Assembly: GCA_000697475.1 (NCBI GenBank)
Contig: JNEU01000802.1
Location: 20,844-84,843, forward strand
DNA length: 64,000 nt
DNA from: Lichtheimia corymbifera B2541
Lineage: Eukaryota > Mucoromycota > Mucoromycetes > Mucorales > Lichtheimiaceae
Direction of reading: 5' to 3'
Shown here: positions 9,887-22,441 of the stretch, piece after piece
Numbering within the stretch: position 1 is the stretch's first letter
How the letters are laid out: every line of letters starts with the position of its first letter
The notes under the pieces: model-generated
What the model was told of the DNA's origin: nothing
Databases searched by the model: none
The model's input: the letters and a program-made list of their open reading frames with translations, nothing else
Program-made: the position numbers and the translations under genes

Positions 9887-12800
9887 ATGGTCAGGCTTTG
9901 GCTTTTGATGCTCACATTTGTGGGCTATGTCCATGCCTACTTTTCGACTCCCAATATGGAACACACTTTGCCTTTCAAAAGTGCGATAGCCACAGCACAG
10001 CGCAACAACTCAATGATCCTTTTTGGTGGCGAGAATGCGACAACGTGGTTTACCAACGACCTTTATGAGCTCGAGGCGACAAGTACAGGATTCGAATGGA
10101 GTGTACTACCACAAAATAATCCACCACCACCCATCTCTAATGCGCGTGCAGTATACATGGAAAGGATGGATGCCATGGTTGTGCTTGGAGGCATCACCAA
10201 TGCAACCCAGAATATGTATCTGCCTATGCAGGTGTACACCTACTTTTTCACCAATCAGACCTGGGTGCCTGCAGCAAGCAATAATGAAATCAATGACACC
10301 ATTGTTCCCAACAACCGCAGAGATTTTGCAGTGGCAGCTGATCAACAAAACAATCGCATCTATATTTATGGTGGCGGTATTAATTCAACTGCCATCAACA
10401 ATGACTTGTGGATTCTTGATACAACCTCCATGACATTTACACAGCTACCCCCAACAGATGTCGGTCATTATGGACACTCGATTTCTTTGTTAAGGCAAGT
10501 GTATTGGCACATAAGATCCCGTGGCTGACGGGGCACTATAAATACACCTCTCCTCCAGATACAATGCTTACACACACACGCACATTTTTAGCAACAATGC
10601 TCTAGTAGTGACAGGTGGTGTACGAGTAAAATCGGATATGACGATGGATTTAGCATCAATGGATCAATTATACGTCTTCAACACTCAATCCGGTACATGG
10701 AGCATTGCCACAACTTCTGGAACTGTACCATCCACACGATCTAACCACAATGCCGTCGTTGGTAAGATGTTACACAAAAAGCTCTCTAAGGTCTAAGCCC
10801 TGTGTATCTAAAATCGAGTTACGTTTTATTTTTCTCTCTCCTCAGATGCCAATGATCGAATCATTCTATTTGGTGGTATGTATTCTTTATAATGAAAAAG
10901 GATACCTGTGCTTAAACATAATATGGGATATAGGCGACAATGGTGGCCCAATGAGATGGAGGTCGTACATCAATGGCGTTGCAGTCTTGAATACGGATTT
11001 TACCTGGACGACGCCTTCAAACCAAGGAATCCCTCCATCACGTCGATCGTATGCCTCTGCTGCTATATTGGATGGTGCTCATTTGACGGTTGCTTTTGGT
11101 AACAAATGTTGTTTGATCATGCGTTTCAAAACATTGACTAAGATTTTATATTTTTATCTACTTCATGTACAAAATAGGATCATCGCTCAATACCTGGTAC
11201 AACGATATCAATGTGCTCGCTCTGGATAGTATCACGGAAGGCTATTCAAGTTGGCTTCAGAGTTACACAGCTGAGGATTCGGATTCAAGTTCGGGTTGGT
11301 CACCCGGGGTCATTGCTGGTGTTACCATTGCCTTGGTTGTCGTGGTTATCATTCTGATTGTGTTGCTATGGAAATTCCAACGTTATGTGAGATGGTTGGT
11401 GATGCGTATTCATCATGACATTTGGCGTCCAAGGTAAGCTTGCATATCATTGTTCTAGAATTAGCTGCAGGAATGGTGCTCATGTGAGATACAAAACAAT
11501 AGAACGGGTGAACCACTTTGGGCTGAAACGACAAGGATCATCTGCCAAATCTTCCTTTTGTTCCTTTTCGTATTATGTCTCGTGTTCATCATCCGACAGG
11601 CTATCTCAAGCCCACATGTCACCCAGCGTATCATTGAACCCGCTGCACAGGTCGATGTACCAGGTAATCTTTTTTTTTCTCTCTCTTGCTGCCAATGCAT
11701 GCTCACGCATGACAATTTGCTTTTTGTAGATTTACGCTTTTGTTTTGATGGCTTCCCAGATTATGAATCACCGACCGACATGCGTAAGCCTGGTCTTACT
11801 TGCCAAACGGATACTGGCACACCCTGTGCAAGTTATATACAGGCATTGGATCCAGCTATTTTCACACCTGTCTTTGCTGATGCACTTGGCCCGGTCACGT
11901 GTTTTCTTTTCCGAGCCCCACCTGATTTCAAACTCACGTCAACATCTGGCGACAATGTTGGAGCACGTTTATTGTTCACTATGTTTGGTGATCAAAGCGT
12001 AGCATCGTATGCTCGTGTCCATGTTTCAGTATATCCCAAATCGATGGATCCTAATGTACGGGTGTATGGCATCAATGACACTGTTGATGTGTTGTTATCC
12101 GACGAGGAGGTCTCAAACTGGTTAAACAATGAACGCAATGACTTGCAAGCAACCAATGTATACTCTTTGGCCCCACTTTCATATAGCGTTATGAGCTATG
12201 ATTTGATCGATCATCGTTATCTCCAAGACTATGGATGGAACTACGTTGGCTTTTCACCTATCACAAATTCGTCATTTGAGATCGAGACCAACTTTCGGCA
12301 AGAGGCACAAAACCCCAATTATATGCAAACTCACCAGGATATCGGTCTTTTTGTTGTCTATCCTGAGACCTTCGCAAACATCATGGATCGTGAAGTCAAG
12401 GTGTATACGTTAATGAATGCTCTTGGTTTTGTTGGTGGCATCTTTGGTCTTTTGCTGACAGTACAAGTGTGGCTTTTCGGGTATAGACCTCGATCACCAT
12501 GGGGCATTGGTAAGCTACTTGTTTTCATCTTGGTCACCTTATGCCAAATTTTGTATTGATATGTGATTTCTTGCTCATAGTGCAACGATGGTCGTTTGGC
12601 GATATGAAACGATCCCTTTTGAGAGGTCTGAGCACCAGTTTTAGAACAACTGAATCATCGGGTATTCCATTTATTCACCCTGTACATCGCCGATTCAGTA
12701 TGCTGTACAACAATAATCGCCCAGGTGAATTGCCAACCGAATCAAATGGCGAACGTGTTGCTCGTGTCGAAGAACGTATGCAGGTGCTAGAGTTACTCTT

Positions 12801-13113
12801 CAAGTCATATTATGTGGATGATGAGATATTCAGGTCCTTGGATTATGCCACTCGACGTGACCTGGCAAATGTTCATGGGGCAAATGATCGTTTGGTGGCG
12901 AATAGTCCTATCTCTCCTGAAAAACCACAGCTCACCTTGAATCATCATCAACATGACGATGATCAGCAACCAGTCGACGCTACTGGTTTTTCACATTTAT
13001 TCAGAAACACAACACCAGCCGGTGAAAGTAGCACCACGCTTGATGATGATCGGGAGTCATCGACACACCAACTTCGTAACAATGGCAACACTCCACCACA
13101 TGACAGCCATTGA
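9887..13113 (+). CDS. Kelch-repeat ectodomain, multi-pass membrane protein
   Basis: Eight exons give exactly 900 residues. A signal peptide (MVRLWLLMLTFVGYVHA) is followed by kelch/galactose-oxidase-type repeats with glycine pairs and W/F blades (ILFGGENATTWFTNDLYELE, MVVLGGITN, IYIYGGGIN, LVVTGGVRV, IILFGGDNGG) and many N-glycosylation sequons. A transmembrane helix follows (GVIAGVTIALVVVVIILIVL), then a second (IFLLFLFVLCLVFII), a Cys-containing lumenal region of ~280 residues, a third helix (ALGFVGGIFGLLLTVQVWLF), and a cytosolic tail with VEERMQVLELLFKSYYVDDE. Orientation predicts that kelch domain outside. The intron at 10495-10591 begins AG|GCAAGT; only a GC donor keeps the LVVTGG blade in frame. 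I know similar kelch-plus-membrane proteins from Mucoromycota annotations but no function for them. Confidence 0.85.
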
Positions 13114-13437
13114 TATCTTACCTCTTAGTATATATATCCCTTGATTTAAAACATTCCCCATACGCACATAACAACCTCCCACATCATCATCTAATTTGAG
13201 TACTACTCTCTCTTCCCTTCCCTTTCTCCATTGAAATGCATTTTTGATTAAATAGAACCTTTACTCGTGACCACAATATATTCGTATATCCGTAACATGA
13301 AATTCGACTTGATTATAAATGCTCACTTATTGATTACTGCCTCTGCATTAAATGCCCAATGTCAACATTGATGTCAAATGACAAATGGAATACGTAGCCA
13401 ATAATTGTATTATTATGATAAAGCAAATGCTCAAAAG
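13114..13437. other. convergent 3' flanks
   Basis: AT-rich spacer between two converging genes (kelch protein and ornithine decarboxylase); probably both 3' UTRs. No other signal seen. Confidence 0.4.
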
Positions 13438-15072
13438 CTAATGGAAGGTATTAACATACAGGACCTCCGATTTTCTAAATCCATTGAATTGCGAGGCGGC
13501 ACAGATTGTGTAAGCGCCCATGTTTTCCCAATAGAGCCAGTCGCCGACATCCAACAAAGGTAGACGTGTTTCTTTGGCGAGACAATCGATCGAGTCGCAG
13601 GTGGGACCCCAAACGCTGCATTCGAATTGGGTATTGTCATCTGTTGTATGTCCATAGTAGAATTGACCATCACGGGAGAGAATCTTTGGATAGACTTGTT
13701 GATGATCAAAGAGAATGCAGTTGAACGAGCCGTACATGCCATCATTAACGTAGTCTATATGCAGTACTTTTCGTGTGAGCCAAGTAAAGGGAAAAAAGAG
13801 TAGAACATGGTGGCATTACTTACACATATACTTGTTGGCATTATCAGCCTCCACGGTTCTTCTTCCGATGACTCCAGTGCAGATGGTGAATGCTGAAGCG
13901 ACAAAGTAACGACCTGGTTCGGCAATCACACGTACATTGGGAGGAAATAAGGCGTCGACGGCTGGACCCAACACTGCGGCAACTTTTTCAAAGGTGATAC
14001 CGTCTTGAACATCAGCTCCAGGGAATCCACCACCAACATCCAACAAGGAAAAGTCAAAGCCCAAAGCATGGCCAATATCGAAAGCTTCGCGTGCACGCAC
14101 CACAGCATCCTCAAAGGCGTGTTCATCCAAACATCCACTGCCGACATGGAAACTAAAAATTAGGGGATTGAGCAAATTTCCTTTCTCAAAAATGACGCAT
14201 CGGTATTACTTACCTTACACCAATGACATTCAATCCCAATTCTTTGGCCGTTTTGAGTAATGGCTCGACTGTATGCATAGGAGCGCCGAATTTCAATCCA
14301 AGTTGACACAATGACTTGCTATCGTCGGTAAGGATGCGCAATACAAGCTCGGCCTTGGGATACAACTTTTTGATCTTGTGGAGTTCCTCGGCATTATCAA
14401 AAGTCATCTTTGCCACCGATTGCTGTGAAGCGTAACGAATAAACGAGGCTTGCTTACATGGATTGGCATAGATGATGCGAGATGGATCCACACCCCCATT
14501 CAAGACTTGCTGGATTTCTGACTTGCTGGCACAATCAAAACCAAGACCCAGGCTTGCTAGCAATCTCACCACCATAGGATCAGGATTGGACTTGACAGCT
14601 AAGTAGCAGGGAGAAAGAAGAGAGAGAGAGAGAGAACGTATCACGTGTGTCAGTTAATTGTTCCCCGTTATCCCTAACAAACTCCTGCACACAATAATAG
14701 CGGCAGCCAACAAATCGTATATAGAAGGAACGTATTTTGCTCACCAAAGAAAGGTTCAATCCTCGGAAGATGGGCCTTCCAACGCAAATGCTGACGGTAC
14801 ACCTCGCCCAAGTCACCAACAAAGAACGCACTGCCTTGATCCGGATCCATTTTTTCTTGTACCATCAATGCGAGTTTATCCTTGATGACCTGCTCAATGC
14901 TCAGATTGTGGATAGTCGCCTCTTGTTCTGACATGGTGCTAGTTGACTTGGGAAGGGAGGAAATGGCCATGGATGCCGCAGCATTGGTAGTGGTGGTAGC
15001 AGTGGTAGCAGTAGTTGTAGAAGCTGCAGAGGAAGCTTTGCTATAGACCATGGTCTCCAATTCGGTGTGCAT
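13438..15072 (-). CDS. SPE1: Ornithine decarboxylase
   Basis: PLP enzyme converting ornithine to putrescine, the first step of polyamine synthesis. Four exons (14745-15072, 14214-14598, 13824-14152, 13438-13754) sum to 1359 nt, 452 residues, the usual length. Visible motifs: AVKSNPDP with the Schiff-base lysine, split exactly by intron 1; FDCASKSEI; FHVGSG; DVGGGFPG phosphate loop; EPGRYFVASAF; and WGPTCDSID with the active-site Cys-Asp. The first ~65 residues are a Ser/Thr/Ala-rich extension before the conserved core. The start at 15072 is the first ATG in frame; MVYSK at 15051 is an alternative. Family members are controlled by antizyme and polyamines, but no regulatory element is proven here. 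Confidence 0.95.
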
Positions 15073-16473
15073 GATAAATAAAAAAGATATGTGTTGTGTG
15101 TCTGTGTATTCTCTCTTGAGTCTCTTGTATCGGTATCTCTTGTTCGCGGGGGGAAAAGAGAGAGAAGCTAGTGTCACCAAGTGCGGATGAGGAGGAGATG
15201 GAGAGACCTTGAGCCGTAGCAACGATAGTAGATGTGTGCGATAATTCCCTCAATCAAATAACAGCCAAATCTCAGGCAAGCCAAGGAGGAAAGCCTCGCC
15301 GGTTGTATAAGCTGAAAACAAGTCTGGTTTCTGAAGTCGTGATGGGCGACGACGGGTCTGATTAAGTACAGCCCGCGAAATGCGTAAAACGATAAGTGAA
15401 AAAAGAGTAAAGAAACTTGCTGAAGTGTACTGTTCAGAGATTGTACTTCAGCAGTGAATAGATGGTGAAAGAATATTTAAAAAAGAGAGCTTGGAAAGCA
15501 AGTTGTAGATGAGGAACACTTGTGGGAGAGAGAGAAGGGAAAAAGAAAACACGCCGTTCCTTCCAATAGCAAAATTCTTCTCTTTTCTTCTCATACACAC
15601 ACGCACGCATCATCATCATCACCGATTCCGATACTTGGCGGTTTTGCTTGTATGCTGTGAGACCCCCTTTGTTAGTACCTATAAGCTCCTTAATCGTGGG
15701 ATCCACAAATATCGATGGTTACAGTAAAAATACTGCGTCGCACATAATACTCTTTTTGCAACCATCCGATCCGAGTTTTTTCCTAGTCCATATTAAGCAT
15801 ACAGGTGTCTGCGGAACATATAATGACGCCCCATGGCCCATTTATACTCTGCTGTTTGCATCGAAAAGAATTATCATCTCACTGATTTGGAATACATATC
15901 ACGTTACGAGAATGAGACTTTTTCTACGATGTCGTCAATTTAGAGGATCTCGTGGTCCTTGCTACTACTCAACACCGCTTTTGCACCCTGGTCTCTCATG
16001 ATCCAAACGTGGCCAGGTACAACCACCATTCTCATACCAGGTAGTCAATCCAGACTTGACTTTGCGACACAATAGTATAAGGCAGCAACCTTGGTATCCC
16101 TATTTATGACTCATTGAACTTCTTGTAATGCTTAATTAACGTCACCCATGAATGGCCAACATATGCTCTGAACTAGTGCTACACATATAAGGGTCGGTGG
16201 CTGTTCTCGGTTATCATCAATGAAAGAAATGTAATTATGGAATTATGTATTAAAGCATATGATGCTTACAATTTTCTATAAGCATTATCCTAGTATGGAT
16301 ATTGACACTGTGGTTAATACATAGTGGCGAGAGAAACTTTGAGACATGTTGCCATGTGGCACATATTATCATGTGAAAATTAGCTGGGTTGTACGAACGA
16401 GGTCTGAGCGCAATTTTATGGCTGGATGTGTTGTTTGCAGCTCTCTTGTCACATTCTTTCTCCTTCAGACACA
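15073..16473. other. divergent promoter region, ODC and DGAT2
   Basis: About 1.4 kb between two divergent genes. No gene is supported; the short open frames here run through CT- and ACAC-rich sequence. An imperfect hairpin sits at 15418-15453: an arm TGCTGAAGTGTAC and the matching arm GTACTTCAGCA, with a loop of about 12 bases and a 2-nt bulge. It lies about 350 bases upstream of the ODC start. Confidence 0.45.
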
Positions 16474-17792
16474 ATGATGGAAAACACTACCGATACCACT
16501 ACTACCACTACTACCCCAAAATCAAAGATACGATGGGCACCACTTAATATCCCTCTGGAACGTCGACTGCAAATGATGGCTCTCTGCACATGGTTCTTTA
16601 ACCTCTGGATATGCTTGCTTGTTTTTGGATACCTATGGACATTTCCTTGGCTCTGGCCTTTTCTTATTGCCTACCTTACCTTTGTGTATTTTGACAAGGC
16701 CCCTGAAATGGGTGGGCGTCGAGTCGAATGGGTACGGCGCCTTCCTACTTGGAAGTACTTTGCCAATTACTTTCCTGCCAAGCTAATCAAGGTACATATC
16801 ATGTAAGTTGTCAGTTTCGAGAGGCTCATATCTATCATTATGATATAGGAGCAAGATTTGGATCCAAAAAAGAATTACGTATTCGGATACCACCCTCATG
16901 GTATTATTTCATTGGGTGCTGTTGCAAGTTTCGCTACAGAAGCCACTGGTTTCTCGACCCAATTCCCTGGGATCATTCCGTCACTACTCACATTGACCAG
17001 GTACATACATACAACGTGATTTGGTTTACGTGCATATATGTATCTAACATTGTCATATCCCAGCAACTTTCGTCTACCCTTGTATCGTGATTTAATCATG
17101 GCCATGGGCATGGCTTCGGTGTCACGTTCTTCATGCGAGAAGATTCTGTCTTCAGGTCCTGGCCGCTCTATCGTCATTGTCATTGGAGGAGCTGCCGAGT
17201 CATTATATGCACGACCTGGTACAGCAGACTTGACACTCAAACGGCGCTTAGGCTTCATCCGCCTTGCTATCAAGCAAAATGCACCTTTGGTACCTGTTTT
17301 CTCTTTTGGAGAAAACGAGCTGTTTGAACAAATGGACAATTCAAAAGGATCCACAGTATGGAAAGTACAAAAGAAGATGCAAGCCATCCTAGGATATACC
17401 CTTCCATTATTCCATGCACGTGGCGTGTTTAATTGTAAGACTTTTTATTTTGCTTCATTCTTCTTCTATGCGTGGTCGGTCTTTGTTCTCATTACTAAAC
17501 AATGCGGCATATATAGATGACATGGGCCTTGTTCCTTTTAGACATCCAATTGTCACCGTTGGTATGTCTCGTATCGCATGTATTGTGTGTGTGATCAAGT
17601 AATTGACATTATACATGATTAGTTGGCAAGCCTATTTCTGTCCCAAAATTGGAGGAAGGTCAAAAGGAGCCTACAGATGAACAGCTGCAAGCTGTGCAAG
17701 ATGCATACATTTTGGGACTGCAAGAGATATACGACAAGTACAAGGATACCTACGCCAAGGACCGGAAGCGAGATTTGAGAATCATTGAGTAG
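16474..17792 (+). CDS. DGA1: Diacylglycerol O-acyltransferase, DGAT2 family
   Basis: Makes triacylglycerol from acyl-CoA and diacylglycerol at the ER/lipid droplet. Five exons sum to 1056 nt, 351 residues, a normal DGAT2 length. A Thr-rich leader is followed by a membrane hairpin of two hydrophobic stretches (WFFNLWICLLVFGYLW and WLWPFLIAYLTFVYF), then VFGYHPHG, the catalytic HPHG signature, at the start of exon 2. Further family motifs follow: RPGTADLTLKRRLGFIRLA, APLVPVFSFGENE, and GLVPFRHPIVTVVGKPI. Exon 4 is only 45 nt. The start is the first ATG of a Met-Met pair. The family also holds monoacylglycerol and wax-ester acyltransferases; DGAT is the best reading. Confidence 0.93.
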
Positions 17793-18122
17793 ATCATCGT
17801 AAACGCATTAAATTCTGTTTTTGTAAGAACGTAACTAGCTAGCCGGGTTGTTGCTAGCTCGCTCATAAACTTTCGAATAGCTTAACACTGCCTAATCATA
17901 TACTGGACAGCTTAATAGAACATATTTGCGTAATAGCGTTCACGTTTATTTGAATCTAGAGTGATGTATAACAATATCCGGTTGTTTTACCGTTAGCATT
18001 AAAGAGGCTCAGTCAGCACTTTCACGTGGATGTGGTGTATGTTACTCAAAATGTCGGGCATAAGTTCACCGTTTCAAAAAAGGTTGCTTTTTGATCTCTT
18101 TTCCCCCTCTCTTTTCCTTCCC
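17793..18122. other. intergenic DGAT2-DECR2
   Basis: 330 bases between two plus-strand genes. An inverted repeat of GCTAGC-type sequence around 17837-17861 (CTAGCTAGCC ... GCTAGCTCG) could act in 3'-end formation. Nothing else seen. Confidence 0.35.
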
Positions 18123-19293
18123 ATGGCAACCGTATCAACCACCGACGTTTTCCAAAAGAATCTCTTTGCTGGCCGTGTATTACTCTGTTCGGGAGGAGGA
18201 AGTGGCATTTGCCGTGGCATGACCGAAGCCATGGTGCGACATGGCGCTAAGGCTGTCATTGTCAGTAGAACGTAAGTCTTGGAATGGGCATGCATGCCAA
18301 CTTGTTTTCTCATTATGCAGTTGAGCAGGTTATCAAAGCTAGAGAAGGCTGCAAAAGAAATGCGTGAAGCCACGGGTGGTGATGTATTGTAAGTGATGCA
18401 ATAATGAAATGTAGTAGTAGCTAATAATGAAACTAGTCCTGTTGCTGCTGATGTACGTAAACCTGAGCAAGTGGAACAAGCTGTCGCCAAAGCCATCGAA
18501 AAGTTTGGACGCATCGATTATTTGATCAATGGAGCTGCAGGCAACTTTTTGGCACCGTTTGAAAACCTTTCATACAACGCATTTCGTACCGTCATCGAGA
18601 TCGATCTATTGGGCACCTTCAACCTCACCAAGGCCACTCTCGAACATCTCAAGGCTTCCAAAGGTGCAATCATCAATGTCAGTGCAACATTACATTACAA
18701 GGGAATGCCCTTTGTTCAACATGCTGGTGCAGCCAAGGCAGCTATTGATGTAGGTCCTAGTAGTAGAAGATGGAATGTGGATCAATCAACCATCCTGTCA
18801 TAGGCATTGACTAAGCACTGGGCTGTTGAGCTAGGTCCTTATGGGATTCGTATGTATACGAAGAGTAGTGTTGCCATCATAGTGACAGTGTACTAATTGA
18901 CCACTGCGTACATAGGTGTAAATGGTATTGCTCCTGGTCCAATCGTAAGTATATTCATGGATGATACAATGTTTGGATTACTTAGATGATATCTATTAGG
19001 CTGCAACTGAGGGTATTAAGCGGGTCGTGGGTGAGAATATGACTCAAGAGTCGATCCCAGTACAGGTAAGGGTGATGACAAACGTGAATTGACAACAACA
19101 TTTGCTAACATCCACGTGATCACAGCGTACCGGTGAGATTGAAGACATTGCACAATCGACAGTATTTCTCTTTTCACAAGGCGCAAGCTATATTACAGGT
19201 GTTACGTTGACTGTGGATGGTGGCGAATGGCTTACTTCATACCCTCCGGGTTATCCTACTTCAGTGCTAAAGCCAACTCATAGCAAATTGTGA
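18123..19293 (+). CDS. SPS19: Peroxisomal 2,4-dienoyl-CoA reductase (DECR2/Sps19 type)
   Basis: NADPH-dependent auxiliary enzyme for beta-oxidation of unsaturated fatty acids at even-position double bonds. It is a short-chain dehydrogenase with seven exons. Visible motifs: cofactor loop [51 protein letters not shown], and the DECR-type [20 protein letters not shown], where ordinary SDRs would have Yxxx[13 protein letters not shown] and [10 protein letters not shown] complete the fold. The protein ends in HSKL: the terminal SKL is a canonical PTS1 signal, which places it in peroxisomes rather than mitochondria. It lies next to DGAT2, so lipid storage and breakdown genes are neighbours, though I would not infer an operon-like link. 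Confidence 0.94.
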
Positions 19294-20475
19294 TACATCA
19301 TTAGCTAGCAATTCGTTATTGGAACAAAGAGATAAAGATCAACAGCTGATATTATACCTATAAATGTATTGCATGATTGCTTCTTTTTCTTGTACAGGTT
19401 TGATCAGAGGATAGCTTCGCTTTATTATTACTCAAGGAAAAAATTGGAAGGTGGGTGCTTAGAATGCAAGGTGATGAAATAGCAATACATTCTAGGAGTG
19501 AAATGGAAGCGGACAATGACAGCCGTTCCAAGCTTGGGGATCATTGTTGTTGCTTGGCAAAAAACTCCCGGCTAATGATGGCTCTTTATTTCTCCTTCTT
19601 AAGAGTGACTTTTACTAACCCCAAAATTACAACATTGCATTGACCGCCAAATAGGGATGAAATGATCGAGGTGCTACTAAATGTGGATGTCGATCAGAAA
19701 TGTCAAATGTAGATGGTGGTTCACAGCGCACGAGAAAATATCCCGATAATCAAGCCGATGTAGTACGAAGATAAACGTGCATGATAGTGGAAGACTGTTA
19801 GAGGAACGTGCATTTAGGTTATAAAATATGGGCTGTTTGCTAATTGGAAAGACTCCAGATATAAATGTAAATGCAGCTTAAAGCGAAATGATTGCTTTGA
19901 AACATGTCATTTTGCGTACGAGTGTTTATATTTGAGAGAAATAAAGGTATCCCATGCAGAAATGGGCTGCTGCTGCTGCACTCATCAATTGATGCATCAC
20001 CCCCTTCTTCCACCGGCAGTGAACTGCATGCACACATTTTTCGTAAGCATTAATATGTCATGATATATTCACAAGGGGAAAAGCTTGTGTAAGGAGGGAG
20101 AATAAGGTGAGGAGAGAGAGGGGAAACGGTATAGGTGGACGTGTATTTTCTGCGTGAGTGTGTGTGAATGAATGCAAGTGAAGGTGAGTGTGTGAGTGTG
20201 TGCGTGTGGTTAAAGTGTCGTTCTTGGAAGGGGAAGAGGAAGAGGGGGGCAATGAAGTATTAGTAGCTGCCCGAGTGGGTGGATATAGACGACAATCGCC
20301 AAACTTGCCATTTGAAAGCCTCCTTAGACTTATATTGCACGAACCTCTTTCCCCTCCCTTTGGTTTTCTTTCTTTTTCTTCTTCACCACCACCACCACCA
20401 CCACTCTATCACCGACTCACTCACTCAATAAACCATAGCCCATTGCAGAGCAGTAGTGTGTGTCGCATTCTTCGC
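19294..20475. other. intergenic, no gene recognised
   Basis: About 1.2 kb. The right half (20060-20475) is rich in GT-, GAGAG- and CT-type simple sequence, and CACCACCACC lies at 20385-20402; it is likely the leader of the next gene. The long open frame starting at 20188 runs through this simple sequence and only becomes protein-like from the methionine at 20476. Confidence 0.45.
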
Positions 20476-22184
20476 ATGTCAACTGATTGTTCTCCTGATT
20501 CGCCATCAACGACGTGCAGGCGTCGACGAGGGAGCTCTATACAGCTATTACGAACGGCTCACAATGACAGTTGTTTACCACACAAAGACACTCGAGAATT
20601 GGCACAGAAACGGTTTATGCGTTGGACAGCGTGCTTTGGTTTCGTAGCCAAGCTAAAAAAGTCAAAACACAAGCTGGAGTTGCCATCGTTGCCTGAAAGT
20701 ATGATACGCCGCCACAGCAGTGCTGTAACACAGTCGGATCGATCATGTTCCACAGCAACCACACCATCATCACGTCAATCACCCGCACGGCCCATGTCAC
20801 AACTGGTGGAGCGTTATGATCAAGATTCTTCTTCATTAGGTATAATCCATGATAACATCTAGAAAAGACATTTACTCATCCCTCACATCTCCTTTTACTA
20901 CACATAGCAACAGGGTTTCCATGGAAGGATCAAACGCCGCCGTTGCTCTATCACCAAAATCAGCAGTTCCCTTCACCAGCCACGCCATTGTCAGCCCTAT
21001 CACCTCCACCTCGACATGCAATGAAGGAACGTTCACGTAGCTTGACAGTCGATGATACACCACCACCTTGGCCTTCAGATTCTTCAATCCCATCGCCTAA
21101 ACCTAGAAGAAAAGCAAATACCATTGGTCGCTCGCTTGCATTACGCCTTTCACTTGACGTGGAACAGCATTATTCTTCTAGTATCGCATCCAACAATAGC
21201 AGCAGCGATTGTATGAAAAAGCAACATGGTCAAGAAGATGGTTATTCAAGTGCTTGCGATACCTCAGAACACAGCAAACATGACACAAGCAGTAGCAATA
21301 GCACTAGCACTGGCAGCAGCATCACCAGCAGCAGTAGCAGCAGTGGTCGTAGTAGTAGTAGTGCAACAACAGCAAGCAGCAGTATATCTCCTGATCAACA
21401 ACAACAACAACAACGACAACAACGACATAAACTGCGATTATCATCCATTGAAGCACCTCCTTCTCCAAAGCTTCCTGAAAAGAGATTGTCACTAAAGGAA
21501 AGGCGACAGCGTGTCAGCACTGTTATACCTGATATCGAGAAATTGACCATTTCAGTCAACGACAATGAATCCTCTGCTACAACAAGTGCAGCTGCATACC
21601 CTGGAAAACACAATGAAAGAGAATACGATGATGACGATGACGATGATGATGATGACGACGATGACTATGATGATTTATTGAACGAATTCCAATTACCATC
21701 CGAGATCTTACCTACCATGGCCAACAAGGAGAAGAGAAGAAGCCAGGAGTATCATCAACATCAACAACAACAACAACGTCGTCCATCTATCCCATTCCCA
21801 ACACCGAGAATATCCACTGATAACTCAAGACAAGAAGCGATGGATGCATTGGAAGGGACTCATAGGGTGGTGGATAATACAACGCCTCGGCCATCAATGG
21901 ATATTGTACGTGACAAGGCATATTATGACGCTGTTGTGGCAGGTACATTACATCGTCGGCCATGGAATCAGTTTCTTCGAGCACAGTCAATGATTGTCGG
22001 GGACAATGAAGGCGACTTCAAGGAGACTCAGCAGCAACATGATCAACATTATCTGTCATCACCAGCGATTCATCATGAAAAGGAGAATCGGACAAGGGCA
22101 TCTTCAGCCATTTTCAATCATCGACCCTCCTTGGTCTATTTTCCGCCTTCACCCAATTCCATCGAATCGTATTACAACTCATAG
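20476..22184 (+). CDS. Ser-rich disordered protein, unknown function
   Basis: Two exons (20476-20839 and 20908-22184) give 546 residues. No known fold is recognisable. The protein is dominated by Ser/Thr/Pro with basic phospho-motif-like stretches (RRKANTIGRSLALRLSLD, RSRSLTVDDTPPPWP, EKRLSLKERRQRVSTV), a run of 13 acidic residues almost all Asp near 21629-21667, poly-Gln tracts, and a C-terminal segment with RRPWNQFLRAQSMIVGD. The repeated RxxS contexts look like kinase or 14-3-3 target sites (inference). The start at 20476 is chosen because the in-frame upstream region is simple sequence. A regulatory or scaffold role is possible; I do not assign one. Confidence 0.65.
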
Positions 22185-22364
22185 CAGCAGCAACATCCAT
22201 CAACTATCACGATTCCCAAAAAGAAGTCTGGTTACTTTTTTCTCTACACCACAACCCATTCTTTTCTTCCCTTGTTTCCCCCTAACATACCTCATTTATC
22301 CCCCCATCTTTTTTTTTCTTTTTACCCAACCCCTTCTTTTACAAAGATATATGCATTCTGTGTG

Positions 22365-22389
22365 TTCTCTCTCTCTCTCTCTCTCTCTT
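22365..22389 (+). repeat. CT microsatellite
   Basis: A run of alternating TC between the converging Ser-rich gene and SCO1 gene, in 3' flanking DNA. Confidence 0.8.
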
Positions 22390-22441
22390 TCTCCATTTCC
22401 CTTTAGCACTCACTCACTCTCTCTCTCCTTGATAATAAAGT

